NCBI GenBank assembly: GCA_001404055.1
Contig: CXTY01000019.1
Coordinates: 248,001-312,000 of the forward strand
Reading direction: 5' to 3'
DNA: 64,000 bases
Origin: Roseibium album
Lineage (GTDB): Bacteria; Pseudomonadota; Alphaproteobacteria; Rhizobiales; Stappiaceae
Shown: positions 43,653-52,747 of the stretch, piece by piece
Layout: every line of letters starts with the position of its first letter
How positions within the stretch are numbered: position 1 is the first letter of the stretch
Notes under the pieces: generated by a model
What the model was told of the DNA's origin: nothing
What the model saw: only the letters and a program-made list of their open reading frames with translations
The model's database searches: none
Program-made: the position numbers and the translations under genes

Positions 43653-44333
43653 TTACTTAGCTTTCAGGTATCCCAACACCATCTCCAAAATTAGCTGTTT
43701 GCGCTCTTCAAGGGCGTTTGGAGCCATGTGATCGTAGCCATAAATCACAGTGTTGGTAAACCTGTTGTTCAAATAGTAGAAACCCAACCCAGCGATCGAG
43801 TGATTTAGCTGGACGACATCTACATTCTTTCTGAAAATGCCTTCGTCTGCGCCCTTCTTCAAAATTCGTTCTATGGTTCTATAGAGCTGACCAGTCTCTT
43901 TCTTAACCAGCGACGACTTTTGAAGATATCTTGCTTTCATAAGGTTTTCTTGGTTTATCAATGCGAGAAAATGAGGGTGTTCAACAAAATACTTCCAAGT
44001 TGCTTCGATGAACTGCGATATTGCTGCAACGGGGTCGAACTCGGATAGTGAAAGCTCCTCTTCCATTTGGCGTATGCCGTGATAGGCATTCTCCAATACA
44101 GCAATGTATAGTGCCTCTTTCGAACCAAAATAATGGTAGATCATTTTCTTATTGAGACCCGCTTGTTCCGCGATGTCATCAACCTTGGCTGCGCTCAAAC
44201 CATTTTCAGCAAAAACAACTTCAGCAACGGCAATCAGATCCTTGGTCGCAGCTTCTGCATTTCGGATCTGTTTCTTCGATCGCTTCCGCGCTTGAATGGT
44301 TTTGTTGGGAGAAGCAATCTTTTGCTGGGGCAT
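43653..44333 (-). CDS. TetR-family regulator (tetR1)
   Basis: 226 aa. A basic leader precedes a TetR helix-turn-helix (AVAEVVFAENGLSAAKVDDIAEQAGLNKKMIYHYFGSKEALY, about residues 35-80). The effector domain has HPHFLALINQENLMKARY. It is clearly paralogous to tetR2 at 55811, sharing YHYFxSKExLY and NQENL. It lies 106 bp after the aldo/keto reductase gene on the same strand and is probably co-transcribed with MaoC and AKR under operator O1, which makes it the best candidate for the O1-binding repressor. Confidence 0.85.
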   Translation of the reverse strand: MPQQKIASPNKTIQARKRSKKQIRNAEAATKDLIAVAEVVFAENGLSAAKVDDIAEQAGLNKKMIYHYFGSKEALYIAVLENAYHGIRQMEEELSLSEFDPVAAISQFIEATWKYFVEHPHFLALINQENLMKARYLQKSSLVKKETGQLYRTIERILKKGADEGIFRKNVDVVQLNHSIAGLGFYYLNNRFTNTVIYGYDHMAPNALEERKQLILEMVLGYLKAK

Positions 44334-44439
44334 TTTGGCTCTTTGATCGTGCTGACTTCACCAGAGATTAAATCCGTACTCGCGTTGAAATCATAAACTA
44401 CGGGAACTCAGGCGAAGTTAACTGTATGATTCCGTCCCC

Positions 44440-45480
44440 TCAAGAAGCGAACATGTGGTCGACACTAATATCGACTAACTTTTTATCTCGGAGTCTCTGC
44501 CATAGATCGACGGGGATGACACTTTGGGCGCTCAAAACACATTGCTCGAGTTGTGCTTCACTACTGGCTCCAAGAACCGCACAGGCAACTGCTGGGTGTC
44601 GCTGCACAAATTGAAGCGCGACATTTGCCAGCGGAACTTCAAACTCGTTGCATATCTTTTGAATCGCAAGCGCTTGACTTTGTTTTGACTGTCCGCCAGC
44701 GCGCGCTTGCAGAAACCGCCTTGAATCACCCCCCGTGGCAAGGAGTCCTCCATGGAACACACCTCCGATTATCAAAGAGACATTCCTTTCAACGCAGCGC
44801 TCCAGGAACGGTTCTATAGACCTGGAACCGAGTAAAGACAACTCTCGGGCTATGAGGAAACAATCAACCTGCGCCAAATCAAGCAATCTATCGCAAACTT
44901 GCCATTCATTTACGCCAAGTCCGATAGCTTTTACCAATCCACTTCGCTTTAAATCAGAGAGAGCATTTAGTGCTCCATTTATTGCTTCAGCGAAAGCGAT
45001 GGCCTGTCGTGTACCGTGAGTGTAGTAGTCGCAATCATGAATTAAAGCGATGTCGATGTAGTTTGTTCCGAGCCGCTGTAGGCTGTCCTCAATCGAGCGA
45101 ATTGTTCCTTGATACGAATAGTCAAAAACAATTTCGAAAGGCAAGGGATCAACATGATCTGGCAGGGACACCGAAGATTCGTTTTGGGGCACTAGCCGTC
45201 TGCCAACCTTCGTCGAAAGCACTATTTCGGATCGATCGACCCGACGTAGAAAGTTGGCTACCCGCTGCTCAGCCAATCCCTGACCATACATTGGCGCTGT
45301 ATCAATGAAATTGATACCTAATTGTGAGGACAGTGAAAGAAGGTCTTGTGACGTTTGTTCTGTCACCGCTTTGAAGCGATTGCCCAGTGGGGCAGTCCCA
45401 AAACCAATCTCTGAAAGAAAAAGTTCTGTATCGGCCAATGGACTTTTTTGGGGAGGCTTATGAGCAAATTCGCGTCTCAT
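44440..45480 (-). CDS. Aldo/keto reductase (D-threo-aldose 1-dehydrogenase/pyridoxal 4-dehydrogenase subgroup)
   Basis: 346-aa AKR barrel. IGFGTAPLGN, FIDTAPMYGQGLAEQRV (catalytic Asp and Tyr), STKVGRRLV (Lys) and ALIHDCDYYTHG (His) give the tetrad; the C-terminal cofactor region is AVACAVLGASSEAQL. This subgroup oxidises sugars such as L-fucose or L-galactose to lactones, or pyridoxal to its lactone. It lies one base after the MaoC gene, so they are coupled. In this cluster it most likely oxidises a cyclic hemiacetal or reduces a carbonyl intermediate. Confidence 0.82.
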   Translation of the reverse strand: MRREFAHKPPQKSPLADTELFLSEIGFGTAPLGNRFKAVTEQTSQDLLSLSSQLGINFIDTAPMYGQGLAEQRVANFLRRVDRSEIVLSTKVGRRLVPQNESSVSLPDHVDPLPFEIVFDYSYQGTIRSIEDSLQRLGTNYIDIALIHDCDYYTHGTRQAIAFAEAINGALNALSDLKRSGLVKAIGLGVNEWQVCDRLLDLAQVDCFLIARELSLLGSRSIEPFLERCVERNVSLIIGGVFHGGLLATGGDSRRFLQARAGGQSKQSQALAIQKICNEFEVPLANVALQFVQRHPAVACAVLGASSEAQLEQCVLSAQSVIPVDLWQRLRDKKLVDISVDHMFAS

Positions 45481-45481
45481 C

Positions 45482-45943
45482 TCACACCCGCATCAACAAA
45501 AGATTGTCGCCTTCTTGGATGGTGTCACCCTTGCAGTCCTTGAGGTTGAACCCCAAACCAACGATTCCACGATCACCTTTTGACGTTAGCCGCTTGCTAC
45601 GAATTTCGACACGGGCCTGAATGGTAGTGCCGATGTAAATTGGCTTTCTGAAAGACCAGCTGTTCCACCCAAGCGAGGCAATTGCAGCCAACTGTGTAGA
45701 AGCCCGGTTTTTCAAACCATCTGCCAAGACAAGTCCGAGCAGCCCGTGAGCCACTCTTCCCTCAAACCCATCGTCCCTAGCAAATTGGTCGTCCATATGA
45801 ATATCGAAAAAATCACCGGATAGACCAGCAAATTGAACAATATGGGACTCTGTAATGACCATTCGGCCAGTTTCAAACCAGTTTCCGACGGTTATGTCCT
45901 CATAGTGATATCTCCCTGCCGGGAGGTGTTTATTGTCTGTCAT
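45482..45943 (-). CDS. MaoC-like hotdog-fold dehydratase
   Basis: 153 aa. Hotdog fold with the MaoC hydratase motif DFFDIHMDDQFARDDGFEGRVAHGLL: the Asp and His of the (R)-hydratase D-x5-H type are present. Members hydrate enoyl-CoA thioesters or dehydrate 3-hydroxyacyl-CoA, implying a CoA-bound step consistent with the CoA-transferase gene nearby. I chose the ATG at 45943; an upstream ATG at 45970 would lie inside operator O1. First gene of the MaoC-AKR-tetR1 operon. Confidence 0.82.
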   Translation of the reverse strand: MTDNKHLPAGRYHYEDITVGNWFETGRMVITESHIVQFAGLSGDFFDIHMDDQFARDDGFEGRVAHGLLGLVLADGLKNRASTQLAAIASLGWNSWSFRKPIYIGTTIQARVEIRSKRLTSKGDRGIVGLGFNLKDCKGDTIQEGDNLLLMRV

Positions 45944-45962
45944 GTAGGTCTCATGTTGAATA

Positions 45963-45980
45963 TAACTCACTGGTGAGTTA
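45963..45980. promoter_or_regulatory. Operator O1 between MaoC and GMC1
   Basis: 18-bp perfect inverted repeat TAACTCAC-TG-GTGAGTTA in the divergent gap between the MaoC operon and the first GMC gene. Near-identical copies lie at 49395 and 55448. Its size and symmetry are typical of TetR-family operators. Confidence 0.7.
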
Positions 45981-46050
45981 GTATCGTTTTATTCGTTCCG
46001 GGTTGTCAATCCCGCAAATTAACGACCTACTGAAGAGCCAAGGATGAAAA

Positions 46051-47676
46051 ATGAAAACGAATAATGCGCACATCACAAGCGTGGGTGTCTTCGACTTTAT
46101 TGTAGTCGGTGGTGGAGCTGCTGGGTGTGTCTTGGCCGCCCGCCTTTCTGAAAACCCGAATTGGAAGGTCCTTTTGCTCGAGGCGGGACCCCGTGATTGG
46201 AATCCCTTTATTCACATGCCAGGCGGGTTTTACAAGGTCGCACGCGGAGCACTCACTTGGGGATTTGAAACGACACCGCAGACCAGCTGCAACAATAGAA
46301 GAATCTCGTTGGCACAAGGCCGCGTCTTAGGTGGTGGAAGCTCAATAAATGCCCAAGTTTACATCAGGGGTCATGCCTCAGACTACGACCGATGGGAAAC
46401 TGAGCATGGCTGCACAACTTGGGCCTACGAAAATGTAATTGAGTACTTCAAAAAATCTGAACGAAACGACACTTTCAGCGATACATTTCATGGTACAACT
46501 GGTGAACTTGGCGTCTCTTCGGGCAATCCAATTCAAATATCAAAAAGGTTCGTGCAAGCCTGCCAAGAGGCCGGGCTAACATTTAATCCTGACTTCAACG
46601 GGGTCGAACAAATTGGAGCCGGTTTTTATCAAACTACCACTTGGAATGGGGTTCGCAGCTCCACTGCGCGTGCCTTCTTGAAAGGCGCCCGCTCACGTGA
46701 CAACTTGACGATAAAAACAAATGCCATTTGCCATGAAATTCAGATTTTTGAAGGAAAAGCTCAATCAGTTCAGTATGAGCAGAATGGGCGGATGTATCAG
46801 GCCGACACAACCAAGGAAATACTTGTATGTGCAGGTGCGCTCAACAGCCCCAAACTGCTAATGCTTTCTGGTATCGGACCGGGTGAACATCTTCGGAGCC
46901 TAGACATCAAAGTTAAGATAGCGAACAACTTGGTAGGGCAAAACTTGCAGGACCATGTCAATGTAGATGTTGTCTATCAGCTCAAGACAGATGCGAGCTA
47001 TGACAAGTATAAAAAACTGAAATACAAAATGCTCGCAGGTCTACAATATCTGCTGTTTAGGCAAGGCCCTGCAGCATCAAACATTGTTGAAGCAGGCGCA
47101 TTTTGGGCTTCAGACAACTCAGGATCTGTTCCTGACGTTCAGATCCATTTTTTGGCTGGTGCAGGGGTTGAAGAAGGGATTGGCAACGTGAACGTCGGAG
47201 CTGGCGTTACGATGAATTGTTACTATCTCCGCCCAAAAAGCAGAGGCAGCGTGAGACTTGGTTCCGCTAATCCATCTGACCCGATTCTTGTTGATCCGGC
47301 TTTTTTCCAAGAGCCGAAAGATCTTTCTGCGACCTGCCGCGGTGTCGAATTGATGACAAATGTCATGAGTCAAAATTCTTTGGCTTCTGAAGTAGAAGGT
47401 ATGGTTTCAACACTCGGAGATGCAGACAATCAATCTGACCTCGAAGACTATTGCAGGAGCAATGGTAGAACTGGGTATCACCCTGTCGGCACTTGCAAAA
47501 TGGGCACTAGTGCAACGAACTCAGTTGTTGACCCTGAACTTAGGGTTCACGGCATTGAACGATTGAGAGTGTGCGACAGTTCCATCATGCCGTCTCTCGT
47601 AAGCGGAAATACCAACGCTCCGACGATAATGATAGCCGAAAAAGCGGCTGATGTGATCAGAACTTACTGGAACTAG
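46051..47676 (+). CDS. GMC-family FAD oxidoreductase (copy 1)
   Basis: 541 aa of the glucose-methanol-choline family. The FAD-binding motif [19 protein letters not shown] is at about residues 16-34, and the GMC signature [18 protein letters not shown] near 95. C-terminal catalytic sites are [10 protein letters not shown] and [17 protein letters not shown] (His and Asn). It resembles choline/alcohol dehydrogenases and should oxidise a primary alcohol to an aldehyde. It has no signal peptide, so it acts in the cytoplasm, probably passing electrons to quinone or oxygen. The ATG at 46051 has AAGGA upstream. Paralogue of 60314-61909. Confidence 0.88.
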   Translation: MKTNNAHITSVGVFDFIVVGGGAAGCVLAARLSENPNWKVLLLEAGPRDWNPFIHMPGGFYKVARGALTWGFETTPQTSCNNRRISLAQGRVLGGGSSINAQVYIRGHASDYDRWETEHGCTTWAYENVIEYFKKSERNDTFSDTFHGTTGELGVSSGNPIQISKRFVQACQEAGLTFNPDFNGVEQIGAGFYQTTTWNGVRSSTARAFLKGARSRDNLTIKTNAICHEIQIFEGKAQSVQYEQNGRMYQADTTKEILVCAGALNSPKLLMLSGIGPGEHLRSLDIKVKIANNLVGQNLQDHVNVDVVYQLKTDASYDKYKKLKYKMLAGLQYLLFRQGPAASNIVEAGAFWASDNSGSVPDVQIHFLAGAGVEEGIGNVNVGAGVTMNCYYLRPKSRGSVRLGSANPSDPILVDPAFFQEPKDLSATCRGVELMTNVMSQNSLASEVEGMVSTLGDADNQSDLEDYCRSNGRTGYHPVGTCKMGTSATNSVVDPELRVHGIERLRVCDSSIMPSLVSGNTNAPTIMIAEKAADVIRTYWN

Positions 47677-47694
47677 GCCCGCCTTCAATTGGGC

Positions 47695-48570
47695 CTAGCA
47701 AGCACTCAAAAACCGGTTGACGCAGGTTTCCAACACTGTGCTAGGGTCCTGCCGCCACCAATTGTTTGCAGAGAAGATTTCTACTTCCTCAAAACCCGAA
47801 AACCCGTGCGAATATAAGATTTTTCTAATTTTCGGGAGATCGGCGACTCCGTCGCCCATCATTCCGCGATCAAGTAATAAATCTTGCGTGTTTGGTAGCC
47901 AATCGCACAGGTGCAGGGCTTCAATTTTTCCTGGTTCGATTTCTGAAACGCTACGCTCCAGATCTTGGTCCCACCAGATGTGATAAACATCCAACGCAAT
48001 AGACATTGCTGGATGGTTTATCTTTTTCATAAGCGATATGGCATCCTTTGTGGTTACGACACATGATCGGCTTCCCGCGTACATTGGGTGCAGCGGTTCC
48101 AAAGCTAGTCGTACTCCCACTTGAGAAGCAGCCTCCGCGCCTGAGGCAAGTAACTCTGCTAGAACACCAAAGGAATGCTCCATACCTTTGGTGCCTGGGA
48201 CTATGCCTCCTACGCAGACAGTTAGAGCCGGCGCCCCGAGTTCCGCCGCGTCTTCCAATGAATGGCGAAGTTCCAAATTGGTTTTTGTGGGACTGGACGC
48301 CAAGGGTCCAATCAAAAACGGCGACCGACAAAGCCCTGAAATTTTCAACCCCGCCGATTTCGCTCTGTCGGCAACCAAATTAGGCCCAGTTTTCAGGTCA
48401 TTTCTCCAGAATGTTATTGCAGAAAATCCCTTCTCAGCGCAAATGTCGATAAGCTTTTCAATCGGCCAATCGTGAAGGGTTTCTTCCTGGTTGTTTCCAA
48501 CCGTCGCTGTGTTGAAAGACAAACGATCGAGGCACCGCTCTGGTGAGTGGTCTAAAGGTAAACTAATCAT
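47695..48570 (-). CDS. Xylose isomerase-like TIM-barrel protein
   Basis: 291-aa AP-endonuclease-2/xylose-isomerase-like barrel, as in IolE, IolI, Hyi and related sugar isomerases and epimerases. LSFNTATVGN, the metal-site strands VRLALEPLHPMYAG (Glu), SIALDVYHIWWDQDL (Asp, His) and ALHLCDWLP (His), and the final FEEVEIFSANNWW (Glu) supply likely metal ligands. It follows the SDR gene by 12 bp in an operon under operator O1. Likely isomerises or epimerises a keto sugar or hydroxy-keto acid. Confidence 0.82.
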   Translation of the reverse strand: MISLPLDHSPERCLDRLSFNTATVGNNQEETLHDWPIEKLIDICAEKGFSAITFWRNDLKTGPNLVADRAKSAGLKISGLCRSPFLIGPLASSPTKTNLELRHSLEDAAELGAPALTVCVGGIVPGTKGMEHSFGVLAELLASGAEAASQVGVRLALEPLHPMYAGSRSCVVTTKDAISLMKKINHPAMSIALDVYHIWWDQDLERSVSEIEPGKIEALHLCDWLPNTQDLLLDRGMMGDGVADLPKIRKILYSHGFSGFEEVEIFSANNWWRQDPSTVLETCVNRFLSAC

Positions 48571-48582
48571 ATCTTCGCCAGA

Positions 48583-49350
48583 TCAAAACCTATGGATGTG
48601 CATGCCGCCGTCAACAAACACGGTCTGGCCTGTGCAATAAGGAAACTGGCCACCAGCGAGCACCGCTACAACTTCCGCCACCTCACTAGCATCGCCCATT
48701 CTTGGAAAGAGGGTGAGCCCCCGTTTTATCCGCTGTTGATACTCTGAGTTCACAGCTGACGTCATAGGCGTTTCGATAATTCCAGGGCGAACGTCGTAAG
48801 TGGATATCCCTTCCTCGCCAAGACGGACCGCAAATAGCTTTGAAATCATCGCAGTCCCGGCCTTCGAAATGCAATACTCTCCTCTGGACACAGAAGCTAT
48901 TTCCGAATTCACCGAAGAAATGTTCAATACCGAATAATGATGATCCGGACGCCTGTTGCCTTCCAGCACTTTTTTGGCCCAGAGCTGTGTCAGAAAGAAC
49001 GCACCACGTGTGTTGACCGATTGACACCTATCGTAACTTTCGGCTGACACATCGAGCAGATCACCACGGGACAGCACAGAAACGCCTGCGTTGTTAACCA
49101 GAGTTGTTGGTACTCCAAACCGACTTTCCGCTGCTCCAAGTATTTTCTCATGGCTATCCAAATCCGAGATGTCGGCTATGTGGACTAGTGCGGAGCAACC
49201 GTTTGATTCAACAACGTCAGCGACTTCACGGATTTCTGAGTTTTCTTCATTCGAATTCAAGACAAGGTCAAAACCATGTTCCGACATCGCAATAGCGATG
49301 GCTTTACCAATTCCACGGCCAGCCCCAGTGATGATTGCTGTTTTAGCCAT
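48583..49350 (-). CDS. Short-chain dehydrogenase/reductase
   Basis: 255-aa classical SDR: TGAGRGIGKAIA cofactor motif at residues 8-19, NNAG near 90, catalytic Ser in ISSVNSEIA and YCISK as YxxxK. Closest in type to FabG-like 3-ketoacyl reductases and sugar or polyol dehydrogenases. It heads the SDR-TIM barrel operon with operator O1 45-62 bp upstream. Substrate unknown; an alcohol-ketone step on the pathway sugar is likely. Confidence 0.85.
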   Translation of the reverse strand: MAKTAIITGAGRGIGKAIAIAMSEHGFDLVLNSNEENSEIREVADVVESNGCSALVHIADISDLDSHEKILGAAESRFGVPTTLVNNAGVSVLSRGDLLDVSAESYDRCQSVNTRGAFFLTQLWAKKVLEGNRRPDHHYSVLNISSVNSEIASVSRGEYCISKAGTAMISKLFAVRLGEEGISTYDVRPGIIETPMTSAVNSEYQQRIKRGLTLFPRMGDASEVAEVVAVLAGGQFPYCTGQTVFVDGGMHIHRF

Positions 49351-49394
49351 TCTTGAAGTCCTTCCGAGCGGTTGTTTACCGCATACATCAATTG

Positions 49395-49412
49395 TAACTC
49401 ACTGTAGAGTTA
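49395..49412. promoter_or_regulatory. Operator O1 upstream of the SDR-TIM barrel operon
   Basis: TAACTCAC-TG-TAGAGTTA, differing from the copy at 45963 at two positions. It stands 45 bp upstream of the SDR start codon. Bases 49413-49521 separate it from the convergent ALDH stop. Confidence 0.65.
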
Positions 49413-49521
49413 CTTAGCGCATTCGATTTGTCAATTGGTAGAAATTGCCGTTGTGGTTTTTTGAGGTTCTGCCAATATTTCGTCAGACCACCCCCGTCAA
49501 AAGGTGGGCTAGGCCAGCGAA

Positions 49522-51009
49522 TTAGACCCAGCTTTTGCGATCCCCAAGATCCACGATGGCCGATTTTGTTTCGGTATATTCAATCGCACCAACAAGGCCG
49601 GTTTCCCGACCCAGCCCAGACTGCTTATAACCGCCAATTGGCATTTCTGGACCGCCGGTAATTGTCGTGTTGACCCAAACACGACCAGCTTTGATTTTCC
49701 GCATGAATTTGAACCCTGTGTCTAGGCCTTGCGTCCAAACAGTTGCAGACAATCCAAATTCAGTTGCGTTCGCAAGGTGGATAGCCTCATCTTCGCTCTC
49801 AAATGTGAACACCGAGAGCACTGGCCCAAAAATCTCTTCTTTTGCAATCCACATATCTTCTTCTACGTTGCAAAAGACCGTGGGTTCAACAAAATGCCCT
49901 AACTCGGAACCTGTTCTGTTTCCTCCGTGCACTAATTTGCCACCTTGATTTGAGCCCGAAGCGATGAGATCCAGTATTCGGTTCATCTGCTGCGAGTTTA
50001 CGATTGGCCCCATGTGAACACCAGGCTCGAATGGATCACCTACGCGCACGTTTTTTAACAATGCGACAATCTTCTCTATCAATGCGTCTTTGATACTCTC
50101 ATGGACGATCAATCGACTTCCCGACACACAACACTGGCCAGCATTGAAACAAATACCGTAGACGATACCATCTGCAGCTTTATCCAAATCAGCATCTGGC
50201 AGCACGACAACGGGATTCTTCCCACCTAACTCCAGACTTAGTTTTTTGATGTTTTTGGCAGCTGCCTTCATTGCGATTTGGCCAACACGTGTCGAGCCGG
50301 TGAAGGACACCATGTCGACGTCTTCATGCTCCAGCAGAGTTGACCCAACAGGATCTCCGAAGCCCGTAACGACGTTCAAAACTCCGTTTGGCATGCCAAG
50401 ATCATTGAGAATCTCAGCCATCGTAATTGTTGTTGTGGACGTGAATTCACTCGGCTTAACAACGACGCTGTTTCCTGACGCCAAAATGAATGGCAGTCGC
50501 TCAGACAAGATAAAAAGAGGGAAGTTCCAGGGCGTTATCAACCCCACAACCCCTACAGGCTCGCGAAGCACGAACCCCAAACTGCCGTCCCCGAAATTGT
50601 CAAATGTTTCACCGTGTATTGTTTGTGCTTGGCCTGCCGCGTAGTTCCACAATTCCACAGAGCCATCGACCTCATTGAGTGACTGCTGATATGGCTTACC
50701 AGTCTCCAATGTCTCCCAATATGCGAGTTCTTCCCGCCTATCTGCGATTTTGCTAGCGGCTTTGCGAAGAAGCTCTGCTCGATCGGCAGCGGGGACTTTC
50801 GACCAAGCCCCCTTTTCAAAGGAAGAACGTGCTGCAGTGATTGCGTTTTCAACGTGATCACTACGACCAATTTGGATCGTTGAAACTGGAACACCATGGG
50901 CTGGGCTATCTCTTACAAAACGATCGCCGTCGTCAGAAACCCAACTGCCGTCGATGAATTGTTTGTTGTGCAACACCTCAGTCGGCACGCCTTTCACCCA
51001 GTAATTCAC
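49522..51009 (-). CDS. NAD-dependent aldehyde dehydrogenase
   Basis: 495 aa of the betaine-aldehyde/general ALDH type: TPWNFPLFILSERLPFILA, VKPSEFTSTT, SLELGGKNPVVV with the general-base Glu, and CFNAGQCCVSGSRL with the catalytic Cys. I chose the GTG at 51009, seven bases after GGAGG; the frame reaches 51042. It would oxidise the aldehyde made by a GMC enzyme to an acid, which the divergent CoA-transferase could then activate. Operator O2 lies in the divergent promoter. Confidence 0.88.
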   Translation of the reverse strand: MNYWVKGVPTEVLHNKQFIDGSWVSDDGDRFVRDSPAHGVPVSTIQIGRSDHVENAITAARSSFEKGAWSKVPAADRAELLRKAASKIADRREELAYWETLETGKPYQQSLNEVDGSVELWNYAAGQAQTIHGETFDNFGDGSLGFVLREPVGVVGLITPWNFPLFILSERLPFILASGNSVVVKPSEFTSTTTITMAEILNDLGMPNGVLNVVTGFGDPVGSTLLEHEDVDMVSFTGSTRVGQIAMKAAAKNIKKLSLELGGKNPVVVLPDADLDKAADGIVYGICFNAGQCCVSGSRLIVHESIKDALIEKIVALLKNVRVGDPFEPGVHMGPIVNSQQMNRILDLIASGSNQGGKLVHGGNRTGSELGHFVEPTVFCNVEEDMWIAKEEIFGPVLSVFTFESEDEAIHLANATEFGLSATVWTQGLDTGFKFMRKIKAGRVWVNTTITGGPEMPIGGYKQSGLGRETGLVGAIEYTETKSAIVDLGDRKSWV

Positions 51010-51067
51010 ACCACTTCCTCCATAGACACGACCAAAACCCAAATGTGTTGCGTTTTTCGCGGAATTT

Positions 51068-51089
51068 AATTATACAATATTGTTACTTA
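51068..51089. promoter_or_regulatory. Operator O2 between ALDH and CoA-transferase genes
   Basis: The right half ATTGTTACTTA differs from the perfect O2 arm by one base, and the centre ACAATATTGT is a perfect palindrome; the outer left arm is poorly conserved. It sits in the divergent gap and overlaps a possible -10 element TACAAT (51073-51078). Confidence 0.45.
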
Positions 51090-51160
51090 TAGTCTTGAGC
51101 GCGCGATTTCAACTTAAAAAGCCCGCTCAAGCCAAAGCGATCCAAAGAAAAGGCCGAAAA

Positions 51161-52726
51161 ATGTCAGCGCGATTTGTCGACGACGCACAACTGATTGAAG
51201 AGATTTCTAAACTTAGTGACGGTGCAGTCGTAGCAACCACCGGCTCAGGTGGCGGATTGCTCGAACCCGACGAAGTACTAGGCGCCTTTGAGGCTGCCTT
51301 TCTTTCAGGTAGGTCACCGACAAAACTGACGCTCGTTCACGCACTGGGCTTAGGCAACAAAAAAAATTCAGGTACAAATCATTTCGCGCATGAAGGAATG
51401 ACGCGTCGTGTCATAGGCGGACATTGGACATGGTCCCCGGCGATGCTTGAGTTGGCCAAAGAGAACAAGATTGAAGCATATTCGCTCCCGAGCGGCGTTA
51501 TTGTCCATCTTATGAGAGAGATTGGAGCGAAGCGTCCTGGTCTAATAACAAAGGTTGGACTTGGAACCTTTGTCGATCCAATTTTCGATGGCGGAAAGTG
51601 CAACGAGAGCGCCCAAGAAGATTTGGTTGAAAGAATCGAGATCGGAACCGAAACCTACCTTCGATATCTCCCCTTTGGCGTAGATGCTGGAATAGTTCGC
51701 GGAACTTATGCGGATGAATTTGGAAACATCTATGCAACGGAAGAGGCTGCAGATCTCGACATTTACAACATTGCCTTGGCCGCAAGAAATTCTGGCGGAA
51801 AAGTATTTGCACAAGTCAGGGAACATCGGAGCAATAGCGACTTTCACGCTCGACAAGTTGCCATACCTGGCAACTTGATAGACTTCGTTCACGTAGTGCC
51901 AGACCAGCCACAAACTTATCGCGGCGCATATGACTTAAGTCTTGCTGGAATCGATCATATGGAAGCTCATCCTCAATCGCAGCTCAATAAGGACATAGCT
52001 CGGCATATTATCGCCAACAGAGCCGCACTTGAGATGCGTAAGGACGCAATTGTCAATTTTGGATTTGGTGTTTCCGCCGACGTTGCGGGCGTAGCGAATG
52101 CTAAATTTCCCAAACTGAACTATTGGTCAACAATCGAACAAGGCATCCACAATGGGTCGCTCATGGAGGGCGATTTATTTGGTATTGCCAGAAACCCAAT
52201 GGCAATTGTTTCATCGTCTGACCAATTTGACTTCTATTCTGGTGGCGGCCTTGATCAAACTTTTCTGGGAATGGCTGAATTTGATGCTCAAGGCAATGTC
52301 AATGTATCGCATATAGGTTCTGTCACGAGCGGCCCAGGTGGCTTTATCGACATTTCTCAAGGTGCAAAGTCAGTTGTTTTTTGCGGAACACTTACTGCCA
52401 AAGGCATGTGTCTTGATTACCAGAACGGCCGAGTAACAGTGGAGCGCGAAGGCCTGATCAAAAAGGCTGTGAATGAAGTCGCAGGCATCACTTTCAGTGG
52501 ACGAGAAGCATTGGCGCGTGGGCAAGATGTCACATACGTAACCGAACGTGCCGTGTTCAAGTTACAGCAAGATGGTCTGGTACTGACAGAAATTGCGCCT
52601 GGGCTGGACCTTCAAAGAGATATCTTGCAGCAAATGGATTTTACACCGGCTTTTGCTGATCTCTCGACCATGCCCAAGTCGGTGTTTGAAGATCTACATC
52701 GCCCGGAAATAGCTGCTGCATGTTGA
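51161..52726 (+). CDS. Acyl-CoA:carboxylate CoA-transferase (YdiF/propionate CoA-transferase type)
   Basis: 521 aa with alpha and beta CoA-transferase domains fused in one chain, as in YdiF and Pct. The N-terminal domain has ATTGSGGGLLEPDEVL. In the C-terminal domain, YWSTIEQGIHNG carries the glutamate that forms the covalent acyl-CoA intermediate, followed by SSSDQFDFYSGGGLDQTFLG and FCGTLTAKGMCLDY. It moves CoA from a donor such as acetyl-CoA to a pathway acid. The ATG at 51161 has AAAGG upstream; the frame opens earlier at 51080. It is followed 21 bp later by the glycerate kinase gene. Confidence 0.85.
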   Translation: MSARFVDDAQLIEEISKLSDGAVVATTGSGGGLLEPDEVLGAFEAAFLSGRSPTKLTLVHALGLGNKKNSGTNHFAHEGMTRRVIGGHWTWSPAMLELAKENKIEAYSLPSGVIVHLMREIGAKRPGLITKVGLGTFVDPIFDGGKCNESAQEDLVERIEIGTETYLRYLPFGVDAGIVRGTYADEFGNIYATEEAADLDIYNIALAARNSGGKVFAQVREHRSNSDFHARQVAIPGNLIDFVHVVPDQPQTYRGAYDLSLAGIDHMEAHPQSQLNKDIARHIIANRAALEMRKDAIVNFGFGVSADVAGVANAKFPKLNYWSTIEQGIHNGSLMEGDLFGIARNPMAIVSSSDQFDFYSGGGLDQTFLGMAEFDAQGNVNVSHIGSVTSGPGGFIDISQGAKSVVFCGTLTAKGMCLDYQNGRVTVEREGLIKKAVNEVAGITFSGREALARGQDVTYVTERAVFKLQQDGLVLTEIAPGLDLQRDILQQMDFTPAFADLSTMPKSVFEDLHRPEIAAAC

Positions 52727-52747
52727 ACAATAAGAGCATCGTGAGAC